Below, piece after piece: positions 1 to 10,508 of a stretch of 64,000 nucleotides of DNA; within the stretch, counting starts at the first letter, position 1; every line of letters begins with the position of its first letter. Below the pieces are notes generated by a model that did no database searches, was not told where the DNA came from, and was given only the letters and a program-made list of their open reading frames with translations. The position numbers and the translations under genes are program-made. The DNA comes from Thereva unica. Its lineage: Eukaryota > Arthropoda > Insecta > Diptera > Therevidae. Where the stretch lies: assembly GCA_949987705.1 (NCBI GenBank), contig OX465283.1, positions 50,072,953 to 50,136,952 of the forward strand, written 5' to 3'.

Positions 1-130
1 GAAAAATCATGTAAAATTAGCGTGGCATTCAAAGAGTTAAATAGAAATGAACTGAAACAGTTTTTCGAAATTTGACTATTGTAAATATTGCCGTTTTATT
101 GCGTGATTCCAAATATTTTTTGCTATGTAC

Positions 131-327
131 AATGTGATCTCGAGGAAAATTGGGTCTTAGGTACTTTTTTGGGTGTCTTATTTATTTTTCGAGATATAAA
201 TAACGCAAAAACTCAATTTTTGAATTTGTTTTCGAAATTGCGAAGTTAGCATACACTTTAGAGCCGCAAAGATGTTTTTATCGTGTTCTACACCCAAAAA
301 AGACCCAATTTTCAGCAATATCACATT
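131..327. repeat. Imperfect inverted repeat (small foldback/MITE relic)
   Basis: The arms at about 131-176 and 291-327 are reverse complements with small gaps. Both carry the core GAAAATTGGGTC, followed by TTTTTTGGGTGT, and an ATGTGAT motif lies at the outer end of each arm. The spacer is AT-rich and no target-site duplication was found. It looks like a decayed non-autonomous element. Confidence 0.5.
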
Positions 328-1440
328 TTGTGATGGCTGTCAGTCTAAATTTGACTCTGACAACTGGACTATCAATGGTAATCGTCATCAATGAATCGAT
401 GACTTAAGATGTCGCCAAGAAGCTTTCTCTTTCACGTTCGCTGGTATTTCATGTGTTGTGATTTTTTAAGGTCTGCACAATTTTATAAATTTCAGGAATA
501 CTTGAGAGGTTGGGACAAAATTACCTCTACATAGCAAAAATTTCACCAAACATTATAGGATGTGATCTCTTTTCACAATTTTTTGGGTAACAATTCTTTC
601 CGACTGGTCTTATCAGCATCTGAAGATTTCAAAAAGGATGGAATCTTACTTAAACCTCATTTAAATCTCAACTCTGGTAAAGTATCGGATGATCTCTGTA
701 CTTAGGAGTCAAAAAAAATATTTTCCTCGAATTATATAAGACAACAGCGGCGCATCTTCAAAGACCTTGGCTTAGGGTAATTACCTGGAGTTATTCTTCT
801 ACATTGTTAAAAAAAATTGGACATAAGCCCTTCAATAGAAGTTACTTATTTTCCCTTTTTGACTTTTGTTAGAAGTTGGTAATATGTAAAAAGTATTCGG
901 CAGACGGCATTTGAAACTAAAATGTTTAAGGTGTTTTGGAGCGGAAGAGTTTCTTTAGGCTAATTTTTGTTTTTTAACTTACCTTTGTTCAGAAAAGTAA
1001 ATTATTTTTGTAGTAGTCATTCATAATTGCAAATTAACTTATTTCACAGCTTGCATTTATATTAATAATAAAAACGAGCAAATTTGATCCAACAAGTTCA
1101 AATACTCATCTATGTATTTTACTACCTTCTATTAATGTTTAAAATGAATTATTTTTCTTCATGTCACATAATAAGAGTTGCTTTTTTCAACAACATTCCT
1201 GCTTAATTTTGTTGGAACATGTAATGGAATGTAATTTTGTGGAACATGGGAGATTAGTATCCTCATTACTTTATTTATATGAACGACTCAAAGTAGATCT
1301 TCTTTGATTTTCCGACGGTTCTATCATAGAGTGCAATGTCTGGCAGAAGAATGAAATATTCCAAAAGCCATCTAATATGCAGTGCTAATACTGTAACAAA
1401 TGCTGATCGATAAGAAATAGTAATACGTTTCCTTACTATA
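328..1440. other. No gene seen
   Basis: AT-rich spacer with stops in all frames. I see no splice-supported exon, RNA gene or clear repeat. Confidence 0.5.
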
Positions 1441-1570
1441 CTTATCCATCCATCCATCCAATGGCGCTACAGCTTGTCGCTGTAGTCTCCTCCACCATAT
1501 TCACTCCTTTCTTGTTGGGCCATTATTCTCCTCAAACCTGTTAACTTGTTCCTCTACATTGTTGCCAGAT
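1441..1570 (-). mobile_element. 3' end of an RTE-type LINE
   Basis: Read on the minus strand, this gives a short C-terminal RTE-like peptide ending near a tryptophan-rich segment. It is followed by a GCGCCATTGGATGG tail and four GGAT/ATCC units (1447-1463). The same GCGCCATTGGAT tail closes the RTE fragment at about 32400-32425 on the plus strand. A heavily 5'-truncated copy is the simplest reading. Confidence 0.5.
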
Positions 1571-2013
1571 CATTAGTCTGACTGCCCTACAAATAGCTAT
1601 ATATTCCACCAAATCTTGTTACTTCTCCCCTAAAAGTTTTGAAACTTATACTTACTAATTCATATGAGTTGGTAGGGCTAATTGAATTTCTTCTGCATGT
1701 TTCCAAATAATAAGTCACTTTATTCAAAGCCGCGTGTGTTGACGTCATCCTTAACTTATTTTTCAGATATTTGCTTTATTAAACATTTTATAAACCACAG
1801 ACGTCATAGTTAAGGATACGGAATCGGTACTCGATTCTTTATGAGTATTTGGTTTTCAATTCTTCTCATATCAGTACTCGATACTTTTTACCGAGTACTT
1901 TTACTCATATCAGGACTTATATAGTAGAATCAAGTACCGAGTCAGAATTCAAGCTAGCCGCAAGTCTTTCTCAGGCGTGAATATTTTGCTATTAAGGGTT
2001 TACACATAATAAG

Positions 2014-2212
2014 TATTTTTCTGCCTCCATTAAGGGCCTTAAACATCCCTAAACTCTTCTTAATTGAGGCAGAAAAATAAGTCCCAAACGCAACTTTTAT
2101 AGTATAGAAATTTGTATACTTTTCTATCTGTTGCACGAAAGTGAATTCCATACAGAGAAAATGCATACAAACTTCTATGCGATAAAAGAGCTCCAGTTTG
2201 CGTTTTGGAATA
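2014..2212. repeat. Two adjacent strong hairpins inside the TIR element
   Basis: The first hairpin pairs 2014-2033 with 2060-2079 over 20 bases with one mismatch (core TTTTTCTGCCTC). The second pairs about 2083-2132 with 2160-2212 (cores AAACGCAA, CTTTTAT, AGAARTTTGTATRC). Short ORFs on both strands here are shadows of the palindrome. Confidence 0.6.
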
Positions 2213-2267
2213 TAAACGGCCTTTTATAGATTTGAATTTATATTCCATACCAAGTAAAAATGCAACT

Positions 2268-2455
2268 CCCCATTCTTAGCCTGAATCAGGAACGCACAAC
2301 GTCAAAATGCCTGCATGGCACCCGAAACCTTAGATTAACCTTACGGTACGCCTTACTTCAAGACTCGCCCGTTCTTAGCCTGCAACAGGCACGGGAGCAT
2401 CGAAACACTTGCATGGCATCCGCAACAAGCACAGTACGCCGGAGTAAAACCTCTA
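2268..2455 (+). repeat. Two-copy direct repeat, period about 99
   Basis: Both copies contain TTCTTAGCCTG, then CAGG.ACG, then TGCATGGCA.CCG and GTACGCC. They are diverged from each other, so this is an old tandem duplication inside the TIR element. Confidence 0.45.
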
Positions 2456-3284
2456 CTTCTCTACAGGCATGGACAGGATAGTCCAAAAGAAGCACGGTAC
2501 ACTCACAGTATTTTATACTAAAAGGAGAAAATTGTGGCTTTAAAAAATAAAGGGTGCCATTGGTCGTAAGTCAAGCAGCATTGGACGTGGTAGGTACTTA
2601 GTTGGGGTACCGCTTGATAAAGCGTTACTCGCGTTTGGAATAGTTAATTACGAATACATTCATATCTGTAACAAAGGCGTGCGGACCTCTGGCGCATTTA
2701 TATAACTTCTTGCAATTAGCGGGAGCGTGCATACCCCCGTGTGGCAGGCGCATTTGTTCATTATGCGTACTTTTATTGAGATGTGAGCTACATAAGAATT
2801 TGCAATCTGTCGCAGCCGAAAATCCAACAATGCATACGCTAAGGTATTCGCAGAAATCTCAAAAGTTAACTCATCGATTCTCAAGGAATCGAGTACTTTT
2901 GAACGAGTAAAAAGAGAACCCATTAAGTAATTTCCTTTCGATTCTACTCATGAATATTTAATCGAGCACCCTCCACCGATTCCGTATCGCTAGTCCAAGT
3001 CATAGTATGTCTCTTGAGAGTAGTCATTAGATCCTCCATTAGAATAGGCCGGCTCATTAAAATGTCAAATCTAGTGATCAGTTTCAAGAGATACACACTG
3101 TATATAGCGTCAATACTTTGATCGAGAATTTCGACAACAAAATCCCTTTTGTCAACAGAAGAAGAAGAAAAGAATTTCACCGACAACAAAGCGGCTGCAA
3201 GATTGTAGCTAACGAAAACGTTATGCACTTGGCCTTTATATGACAGCCTTCTTTTTTGGCTTTGATGTTTTTACAGCTCCAGTA

Positions 3285-3430
3285 CTTGTTCATTTAAATC
3301 TTTTTATCTAATTTGGCACCCGTATTCTACGGCCTTCATATGCCTCTTAAAAATCCATGCGGCCGGTGTTCGCCCGTTCCAAGGCCTTCTTTTAATTTTA
3401 CTCGGGCAAACGAAACCAGATTTGGATCCT
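3285..3430 (-). repeat. Dispersed repeat, inverted copy of the one at about 9040-9130
   Basis: Read on the minus strand, this segment has GCGGGCGAACACCGGCC (or its near copy), TTTTTAAG, a purine step, ATATGA.GGCCGTAGA and GATTTAAATG in the same order as the plus-strand segment at 9048-9112. Two inverted copies 6 kb apart indicate a mobile repeat of unknown type. Confidence 0.45.
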
Positions 3431-3699
3431 AATAGCGAATCTTTCAATGACGTTACTAGAATCTATTTTAAGACTACATAGCTATATATGACAAGAACCT
3501 GTGATAAAAATAATAGCTTGAAAAAGGCGCTCTAAATTTTTTATATGTATATATGTAGTACCTTCATAGGAGACTGGTTTGATTATAACCACAATTCAAA
3601 ATTTCAGGACAATTACAAAATCTTTTTTAAATAAAACTGGTCGAACATTTGAATTGTACCATAAACAAAATGAAAACAAAAACTATTTCTTATTTTCAG
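3431..3699. other. No gene seen
   Basis: AT-rich. A possible splice acceptor (TTATTTTCAG) ends at 3699, but the sequence after it reaches an in-frame TGA at 3751-3753. Confidence 0.4.
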
Positions 3700-3777
3700 T
3701 TCACTAAAATAATTAGGAAACAAAAACGAAGAGATGTATATCAAATTCAATGATCGTGGCTAAGGGTTGGTAAGACA

Positions 3778-4020
3778 TTGGTTGGTAAGAAAGACTATCA
3801 TGATTTAAGAAAAATGTATGGTGTTCGTGAAGGTTATCAATTTGCTGAAGTTTTATCATTATGCCGCCACTGTTTCTGCCCAATTTGGCCATCGGCTGGA
3901 CATCCATATATTGTAGATCAATCGCCAGATTTTAAGCAACGTTTAGAAGAGGCTGGTGGGCAACTTGAAGTATCACAGCCAGTACCACCAGCACAATTTT
4001 TGAAATTTTTGTCATTGTAA
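3778..4020 (+). CDS. C-terminal exon of an unrecognised conserved-looking gene
   Basis: About 80 codons are open up to a TAA at 4018-4020. The peptide looks real. It is balanced in composition, has a Cys-rich patch (LCRHCFCPIWP, about residues 29-39) followed by a GHPY motif, then a charged helix-like stretch, and ends with a proline-containing tail QFLKFLSL. There is no ATG at the 5' edge, and the frame reads back to a TGA at 3751-3753, so this must be an internal or last exon. A duplicated GTTGGTAAGA (3766-3775 and 3781-3790) blurs the acceptor site. No upstream exon was found in 1-3700, which is filled with repeats. I do not recognise the family, and it could be a stranded exon or pseudogene piece. 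Confidence 0.45.
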   Translation: MVGKKDYHDLRKMYGVREGYQFAEVLSLCRHCFCPIWPSAGHPYIVDQSPDFKQRLEEAGGQLEVSQPVPPAQFLKFLSL

Positions 4021-5045
4021 TGAAAAATGCGGTTTATTTAAAAAAAAAATGAAATGAAACAAGGTATGTTATAATCCTGAATTTTTTTGCGATTATTATT
4101 ATTATTACTACTACTATTATCATTAATGTATTTTGGTTCTTATGATATTATTGTTTATAAGCTATACTTTTTATCACGTATATCCGGCCCGCATTGATAT
4201 TTTGTTTATGTTTTTATTTTACAAATTTTTAGTTTTAAGATACTCAATTTTTTTATAGGAGTAGTATAAAAGGCTTTTAATAGGGCATCGGTTTTAAAAC
4301 AGTATTTCAACAGTATTTTTGGACATTTTGTGTTATGCCTCTTTTAATGGTATCAAAATATTCTATTACCATGCTAAATATTCATGCCGTCATGGCATGG
4401 AGACTCTTCTTGGGTTATTTTGTTTTTTTAGTTAAACATCTATGGTCATTTTATAGCAAAGCGAAAATAAAGTTATTAAATTGAAGAAATTCCTTGCACG
4501 AATTGTCATTCATATAATAGTGCATAAAATTGTTGGAATTGTGCTACTATCTATTTCTAGAGCAAGCTAAATTAACATCACCGTTATTAACATAAAATGT
4601 CCTGAAATATATTCTTTTTATCCGAAAATATGTTATAATGAGAAGGATTTGCTGGCTTTAAATAGCATTCTATTACAATATATCAATGCAGTATATTGCA
4701 TCATCAAATTCCGTTGCTGAAATTGTGACTATCAGAATCACTACAATTGAAATGGTCGAAGCAATCATTCGAAACAGGAAACAAGTATCAAATTACATTG
4801 AAATTCTTTAATTTCTCTATAGCGAGGTAATCCATCTGGTTCTTAGTTAGTCTTTGTGTTAGCATGGAAAAAGAAAATAGTAGAGTGATGCCAACAAGCC
4901 CAAAGTTATCATGAGCCCAAGGTAGGACAATACATTTTGCTTTGACACCAGCTCCAATCGAATGCTTTATTATTATATCATTAGGGGGGTAACGCATATA
5001 GTAAGCACGAAAGTTAGTTAAGAAAGATCGGACCGGAGTGGAACT
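4021..5045. other. No confident gene
   Basis: AT-rich flank of the exon ending at 4020. An 86-codon minus-strand frame at 4788-5048 has a hydrophobic stretch but no recognisable motif or splice support. Confidence 0.4.
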
Positions 5046-5092
5046 CAAAAACTCTGATAAACGTTCTTATTCTAAGCCTTCAAAGCAGGACA
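5046..5092 (-). mobile_element. Short LINE fragment (end of an RNase H region)
   Basis: About 45 bases (AAACTCTGATAAACGTTC, then TTCTAAGCC, then CAGGACATT) match the low-coordinate end of the LINE RNase H relic at about 33966-34015. Confidence 0.4.
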
Positions 5093-5153
5093 TTAATTGA
5101 GAACATGGCCCCTATGAGTCGTCATGACACGACAAGTCGTTTGAGTTAGAGTT

Positions 5154-5615
5154 GGGGGCCTCGGTAGTCTAGGGGTAAGGCGCCTGACTACTATCCCAGA
5201 GGTCCCAGGTTCGAAACCCGGCCAGCCCCACGGTCCTTCGCCTTTTGTACTTTCCCACCCACATAGCTTCCCTTCTTTCTTCTCCCCTCTTTACATTCCA
5301 AATTCCTCCTATCATAACCTTCCCTAGTCCTTCCCCGTTCCACCAAGCTCATGTCATCGGTTGGTTGATGAGATTCTCAGAGAGTCTCAGGAGGCATAAC
5401 ACTCCAGTGAGTTGTTTCTCGATGCCCCGATGTCAGAGTCGCGAAATGGTTGGGAGTAGGCGGAATAAAATATCTCGGCTAGGTTGTGGCAGCTCCTTCT
5501 CTCTTTCTTCTCTCTATCTTCCGACTAGAGCTGCTTACACTCTATACGAAAAAAATAGATTGTCGAATAGTACAAAGGGGCTTTCCCTAAGCCTCTAGTC
5601 TATCACATAAAAAAA
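5154..5615 (+). mobile_element. tRNA-derived SINE, full length
   Basis: The head is tRNA-like and carries an internal RNA polymerase III promoter: A box TAGTCTAGGGG at 5165-5175 and B box GTTCGAAAC at 5209-5217. The acceptor stem no longer pairs beyond four G:C pairs, so this is not a working tRNA gene. A pyrimidine-rich body follows, then a tail AGTACAAAGGGG, CCCTAAGC, CACAT and A7. Three other copies lie on the minus strand at 21690, 28588 and 34745. The head resembles a tRNA-Arg in its GGCG.CTGACTAC stretch, but I would not fix the isotype. The tail resembles that of LINE-A. Confidence 0.85.
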
Positions 5616-6119
5616 CTAGTTGGGATGTGGGTTTGACCCCTTCGGTCCACACCACTAACTTCCCAGTATGACGAATGAAGATGGAATAAAATGACTTCTT
5701 ACAAAATAGTTATACCTTTAGCACTAGTGGAAAATTGGCTAGTATCAGAACTGATGACAAAGCAATCCCGAGAGAAGCTAGTTCAAATAACTATAATAGT
5801 AGTAAATCCACAAGATTTTTCTAGAAAATTTGTTTATCCTGAGCATTAGCAAACAAACATTTTCTCCGTATTTCGTTCGCTGCACTAAAGCGGGTGTTCA
5901 ATTCGTATTGAGCGGGCTGAAGCGCCATTGACAAACTGAGAAGCGAATGACTTCATTTGGAAATTCCAAAGCTTTCCGGAGATATTAGCAAAACTGTGAC
6001 AAGTGATGTTTTGTTCGAAGGCTATCGCTGTGCAGACCCCAAAAAAGATCACTTCGTTTAGAACGGGTCTCATTCCATTGAGTTTATTAGATATTAGCAA
6101 AACTTGTCAATTTAAGGTC
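5616..6119. other. No gene seen
   Basis: Spacer between the SINE and the tandem array. A 71-codon minus-strand frame at 5885-6100 has no supporting feature. Confidence 0.4.
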
Positions 6120-6720
6120 TTTCTGACAATTAGACGAAGTTTTTCTATTTAAACAAAAAAGGCCCGACCGAATATTATGAAATTTTTTTCAGAGCATTTC
6201 TTCGTTAATATTCTTTTTTCGGCACCTCAATGAAGTCGATATAGTTTTTAGTTTGGGCAGTATCGTCCAGGTACAAAAAACATAAACTTCGTTTAAACAA
6301 AAAAAAACGGTTCGACCGAATGTTATGAAAATCTTTTTAGATCATATTTTGGTTAATACTCTTCGAACGGCACGTCAACTAAGTCGATATCTTTTATAGT
6401 TCGCGCGATATCGTGCAGGTAAAAAAATCATTTATGTCATTTAAACCAAAAAACCGCTCGACTGAATATAATAAAAACCTTTTCAGATTATATTGTCGCT
6501 AATACGCTTCGAACGGCACCTCATGTAAGTCAATATCTTTCGTGGTTCGGGCGATATCGTGCAGGTACAAAAATCACTTACGCCGCTTAAACAAAAAAAA
6601 ACGGCTCGACCGAATTTTATGAAAATCTTTTCAGATCATATTTCGGTTAATACGCTTCGAACGACACCTCAACGAAGTCGATATCTTTTTTGGTTCCCGC
6701 GATATCGTGCAGGAAAAAAT
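6120..6720 (+). repeat. Tandem array, about 4 copies of a ~147-bp unit
   Basis: The phrase GACYGAAT..TATGAAAA starts at 6166, 6314, 6460 and 6608, giving periods of 148, 146 and 148. Each unit also carries TTCGAACGGCAC or a variant, AAGTCGATATC, GCGATATCGTGCAGG and an A-rich TTTAAACAAAAAAA stretch. Copies are diverged. The array ends near a short CA repeat (6734-6747). This is satellite-like DNA with a nucleosome-sized unit. Confidence 0.8.
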
Positions 6721-9035
6721 GACCACATCCGTACGCACACACACACACATACTTCCTCCCAATTTTTTGCTTAAAATGCTCCTGGGACCTTGAAAGATGA
6801 AAATACGTCGAAATTTTCGATTTCGATGTTCGGTCCGATTACAATAACATCCTATACTGGGAAGTTAAAAAAAAGAGAAGTCGAAAAACCCTACGAGTGA
6901 AATGGTTATTAAGACTAAATGATCAGGTCTGGCTGAATAATATGGAAAGATTGAGGAATCAACTAGTCGAAGTATTTTTCAAAGAACTGGAAACTGTAAA
7001 ATTCAGTAACGTAAGTAGTTTATCTATCACCACAGAAAAGTCTAACATTTGTCAGAGCTTAATCAGATAAAAAAATTATCCTATAAGTCTGCACGAAATA
7101 TTTGCCGTTGCCATTCTCAATAAGTTGCCACCAAATAATAAGTCGAGGACTTGTCAACTTACCACATAGAAAATACTCAAGCTCATCGCCATAATGATTC
7201 TATACGAAGAGCGTTGCTGTCAATTTTATAGCTCACTAGTTCAAACACTTTCCCTTCACCATGGGTGGATACTTGACGAAATGCCCAACCCCTAAGCTGG
7301 AATCACAGAATTTTTGCGCTAATCCACCCCATGTAGCTGGGATGCAACCTTTGTGATGCAATAAAACTCAAGTGTTCTCAAACACTTAATATCCCTCGCC
7401 CTTGATAGCATCGAGTTTGCCGAATGGGCAAATGTCGTCAGCCGCGAGGATCCTTCTGACTCCTCGTCAATCCCTTAAGGGGGAAGACACCGGCGAATGC
7501 GGTGCTTTTGCAAAGCAAAAAGCTGAGACTTATTGAACTGCACCCCAATTTTCCGGCAATTTTAAAAGGGGGTTTTCCTCAGTTTTGGTCGCTTAGCGTG
7601 TGTTTGTCAAACAGATTATAGAGGAGGACATCGGGAAGCCGTTTACGTAATTACACAGGAGGTCACTGAAATTGCGTAACGGAGGGTTGTTCTTGTCAGT
7701 TGTCACAGCGGAAAATGCAGTTGGTGACACAGCTAGCATGAGGCGCTGAAGCGAACATATGCAAGTTTACTGTCAACTTAAGAGGAATTAGTTGCGGGAA
7801 TGATGCAAATTTGATTTGTTTCAGGCTGACAGATATTTGCTTTAGTCGGGAAGGGATAAAGGAATAAAAAAATCGTTGGGAAAGTAGTTTATTGCTTAAG
7901 AACTTTATTAAAACACCCTCTTTATTGACCGTAAATGTTCTGAAAGCAATTTTGTCTAGAGTTTGTAAATATTTGCTTGATTTAAGCTAGAAGAAACACT
8001 GTTTTCATTTAATGCAATTCAATTTAAATCCTAAACTTCAATTGTGTTTGCATAGGTGGAATACTGTGGCGAAAATGTTTCAAAAAACAATAAAAATGTA
8101 CTTAACGAAGGTCGTACTGAATATTATTATTAAAAAATATTTAACATTCTCGTCGAATACATAATTTTTGAACATGCAAACACTCTGTCGAGCAATATCT
8201 CAAACCATAAAATTCTAAACTCAAATGTTCCAGTTGATAGCACTTCACTTCAAGTTCAATTAAATGTTAAAACACCTTAGCATGAGCTTACTTATAATGG
8301 ATATTATTGCTTAATTTACTACATACCGATCTTGCTATCGTAAAAATTCATTTGTATATCCAACCATCGTTATGAACAAATAAGTTCTGGTCACGAAAAC
8401 TTACGGAGTTTTATACTAATAAACCCACATAAGATAGCAAACTGAATATATCATAATTAAAACGGGCTGTATACTATATCAGTTTAGGGAGTTAAATATA
8501 AAAGTAAAAAAATAATATATAGTAATAAGCCCTCAATAAATCACCACTAAATAACCCAGATCAAAAATAACAAAACAAAATTTGGCAGTTAAATTAGTAA
8601 AGGAAAATATAGAAGTATGTACATACATATACTGTGTACATCCGATAGTATTATATACTCGATCAATTGCCTGGTCAAATATAGAATGGTATCACAGACC
8701 AGAAAAATATTAAATGTCCGGATGCAAGATGTAGCTGATATTTTGACCTACGTTCTTTTTAAAGTAATCCAGATCAGATCAATAACTTTCACGTAAGCCC
8801 ACAGCAACTTGATCCAGGCAAATTTAGATCAAAATCTATGCCTACCATATAAAGACGCAATTCATTGGACAATCCAAATCTTTAGTTTTGGGTGTTGCCA
8901 ACTTTTAATTATGTATTTATTTGGAAAAATTGTTGGTGACATTTGCCCATTTATTGGAAGTTGCGTTTTGTTAATTTTGAAATTCATTAAGTATTTTTAT
9001 AAATTGCTTTCCGGAGTAAAAATAAAAAATGAACT
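6721..9035. other. No gene recognised
   Basis: About 2.3 kb. The part at 7380-7760 is less AT-rich and carries purine-rich phrases but no sustained frame. A 90-codon plus-strand frame at 8809-9081 is rich in hydrophobic residues but has no motif, and its end overlaps a dispersed repeat. Confidence 0.45.
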
Positions 9036-9040
9036 TATAG

Positions 9041-9130
9041 CGGGCGAACACCGGCCATTTTGCTTTTTAAGGGGGATATGATGGCCGTAGAGTTTTTAAC
9101 GATTTAAATGGCCAAGGACTCAGCTGTACA
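9041..9130 (+). repeat. Dispersed repeat, partner of 3285-3430
   Basis: It shares GCGGGCGAACACCGGCC, TTTTTAAG, ATATGATGGCCGTAGAG and GATTTAAATG with the minus strand of 3285-3430. A 64-codon frame starts at the ATG of GATTTAAATG (9108-9302); the ATG is also present in the other copy but the frame there differs. Confidence 0.45.
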
Positions 9131-9419
9131 CGCGGGCATTCCACGGCAAAGAGCCACAAAAGAATCCACCAAATGTATCGAAACCAAACAATCGAAAAAG
9201 AATAAAACATTTAATTGCGGTGTTGATAAAAATTTTGAAATGTTCGAATTGATAGATTTTTTCTCGATAAATTCGCGAAAATCACACTTACCTCCAAAAT
9301 GATTTCTTTGTTGAGTACATAGTTAAATTGCGTCAATTTAACTTATAGTTTTACTCGGTGTCGGCCTTCAATATAAAGCAGGTTAGGGATGGGAACTTAT
9401 AGAAAATTCTTTACTTCTG

Positions 9420-9550
9420 TAAAGATGCCTCCTGGTCCAACCAATGCCACGAATTTAATTTTCTGCGGTTGCAAAAAAGATTGCGTAATTCTGCAATCTT
9501 GCGTGTAAAAATTGTGCAGGCTGCAATTGCTATAATGTTGAAAATTATTT
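9420..9550 (+). other. Possible relic of a cysteine-rich coding segment
   Basis: Around 9427-9490 a short frame reads MPPGPTNATN and then a FCGCKKDC motif before breaking up. Cys-rich GCK..C segments of this sort occur at the C-termini of some insect transposon proteins. The match is short and by eye only. Confidence 0.2.
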
Positions 9551-9953
9551 AGAAAAAATAAATGGTTAAAAAATTTTTTTAAAAAAAATTCTTTTCATTA
9601 ACTAAAAAATGTACTGAAAAGTAAAAAATAAAAAATATTTTAAAGAAAGCGTGAAATTTCAATTTTAATGAAAAAGTTAATTAAAAGAATGGCGCATTTT
9701 TCATCAAAAATTGAAAATATAACTGTAAATCGCGTGAGATTTACAATAACCCTCAATTTTTTGCTTTGTTAATTTCAAATTCTAACAAAATTTTTTGATG
9801 AAAAATGCGCCATTCTTTTAATTAACTTTTTCATTAAAATTGAAATTTCACGCTTTCTATAAAATATTTTTTATTTTTTACTTTTCAGTACATTTTTTAG
9901 TTAATGAAAAGAATTTTTTTTTAAAAATTTTTTTAACCATTTATTTTATTTTC
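9551..9953. repeat. Long inverted repeat (foldback element), about 160-bp arms
   Basis: The left arm 9551-9713 and right arm 9789-9953 are near-perfect reverse complements with only small indels in the A/T runs. The inner marker GGCGCATTTTTCATCAAAAA pairs with its complement on the other side. The ~75-base spacer carries its own small hairpin, GTAAAT..ATTTAC, at 9725-9744. Cloning or assembly artefact cannot be excluded, but the diverged details argue for a real foldback element. Confidence 0.8.
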
Positions 9954-10145
9954 TACTTTTTAGTTTATTATATGTATTCCGCCATTTTATGATGGCAATT
10001 CTATTAGATTTAAAATTACGTCACACAGTTTACTGTATTCATTTGATACCCATGTCGTGGGCTCGGTGGAACATAATTGCAAAAACGGCCGCCATCTCGG
10101 AACCGTCTTCTTGATTTTTTTACAAAAAGGTCAGATTGCATTTAG
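9954..10145 (+). repeat. Diverged copy of the GGCCGCCATTTTG dispersed repeat
   Basis: It contains GCCATTTTATGATGGC, CATTTGATACCCATGTCG, a GGCCGCCATCT segment and a TTTACAAAAAGGTCAGATTGCATT segment, in the same order as in the 269-bp unit at 10509. It directly abuts the foldback element. Confidence 0.5.
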
Positions 10146-10508
10146 TACTTATACATGATGAGTTGAACTCAAGTTGAACCCAAGTCTAACTACATGTAAA
10201 CGGAAGTCGAGTTGGGTTAAGGTTGACTGAACTCGACTCAGCTCTGCTACCTGGGTTTAGTTGAAATTATGCATACGGACATGAGTTCAGTATTTGAGTA
10301 GTTGAATTTAGTTGACAGCAGCATCTCTGTGTTTGTTTGTGATTTTTTGTAACGTGTATTGCTTCTTTATTATCAACTCACCCTTAACTCAACTATTCAT
10401 CTCATCATTCATACACATTAACCACCCGAACTACGAGTGTGTGCAAAATTGGAAGTTGATCGGTTATATTTTCTACTTTTTAGTCTATTATAAGCTTTCC
10501 GCAATTTA
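10146..10508. other. No gene seen
   Basis: It contains repeated GAGTTGAACTC/GAGTTGGGTT-type phrases. A copy of TTTTCTACTTTTTAGT.TATTAT at about 10469 repeats the sequence at about 9949, bracketing the dispersed-repeat copy. Confidence 0.4.

Larger units (their letters stand above)
1815..2988. mobile_element. Non-autonomous TIR element of about 1.17 kb
   Basis: The ends are inverted copies. The left starts GATACGGAATCGGT and continues to a CTCGATT motif and ATGAGTA. The right end, read in reverse, starts GATACGGAATCGGT and also continues to CTCGATT and ATGAGTA. The inside holds nested palindromes and a two-copy direct repeat, but no recognisable transposase. No convincing target-site duplication is visible, so the superfamily is unknown. 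Confidence 0.5.

Noticed and set aside
4788..5048. 86-codon minus-strand frame with hydrophobic segment
   Set aside because: No motif, no splice signals, and its first codons overlap a LINE fragment.
5154..5230. tRNA gene
   Set aside because: Boxes A and B are intact, but the acceptor stem does not pair beyond four bases, and the same head is fused to a common body and A-tail in three other copies. It is a SINE head.
6120..6720. CRISPR-like array
   Set aside because: The repeats are long (about 147 bp), contiguous and diverged, without unique spacers, and the DNA is eukaryotic.
8809..9081. 90-codon plus-strand frame
   Set aside because: Hydrophobic but without motif, and its 3' end lies in a dispersed repeat.
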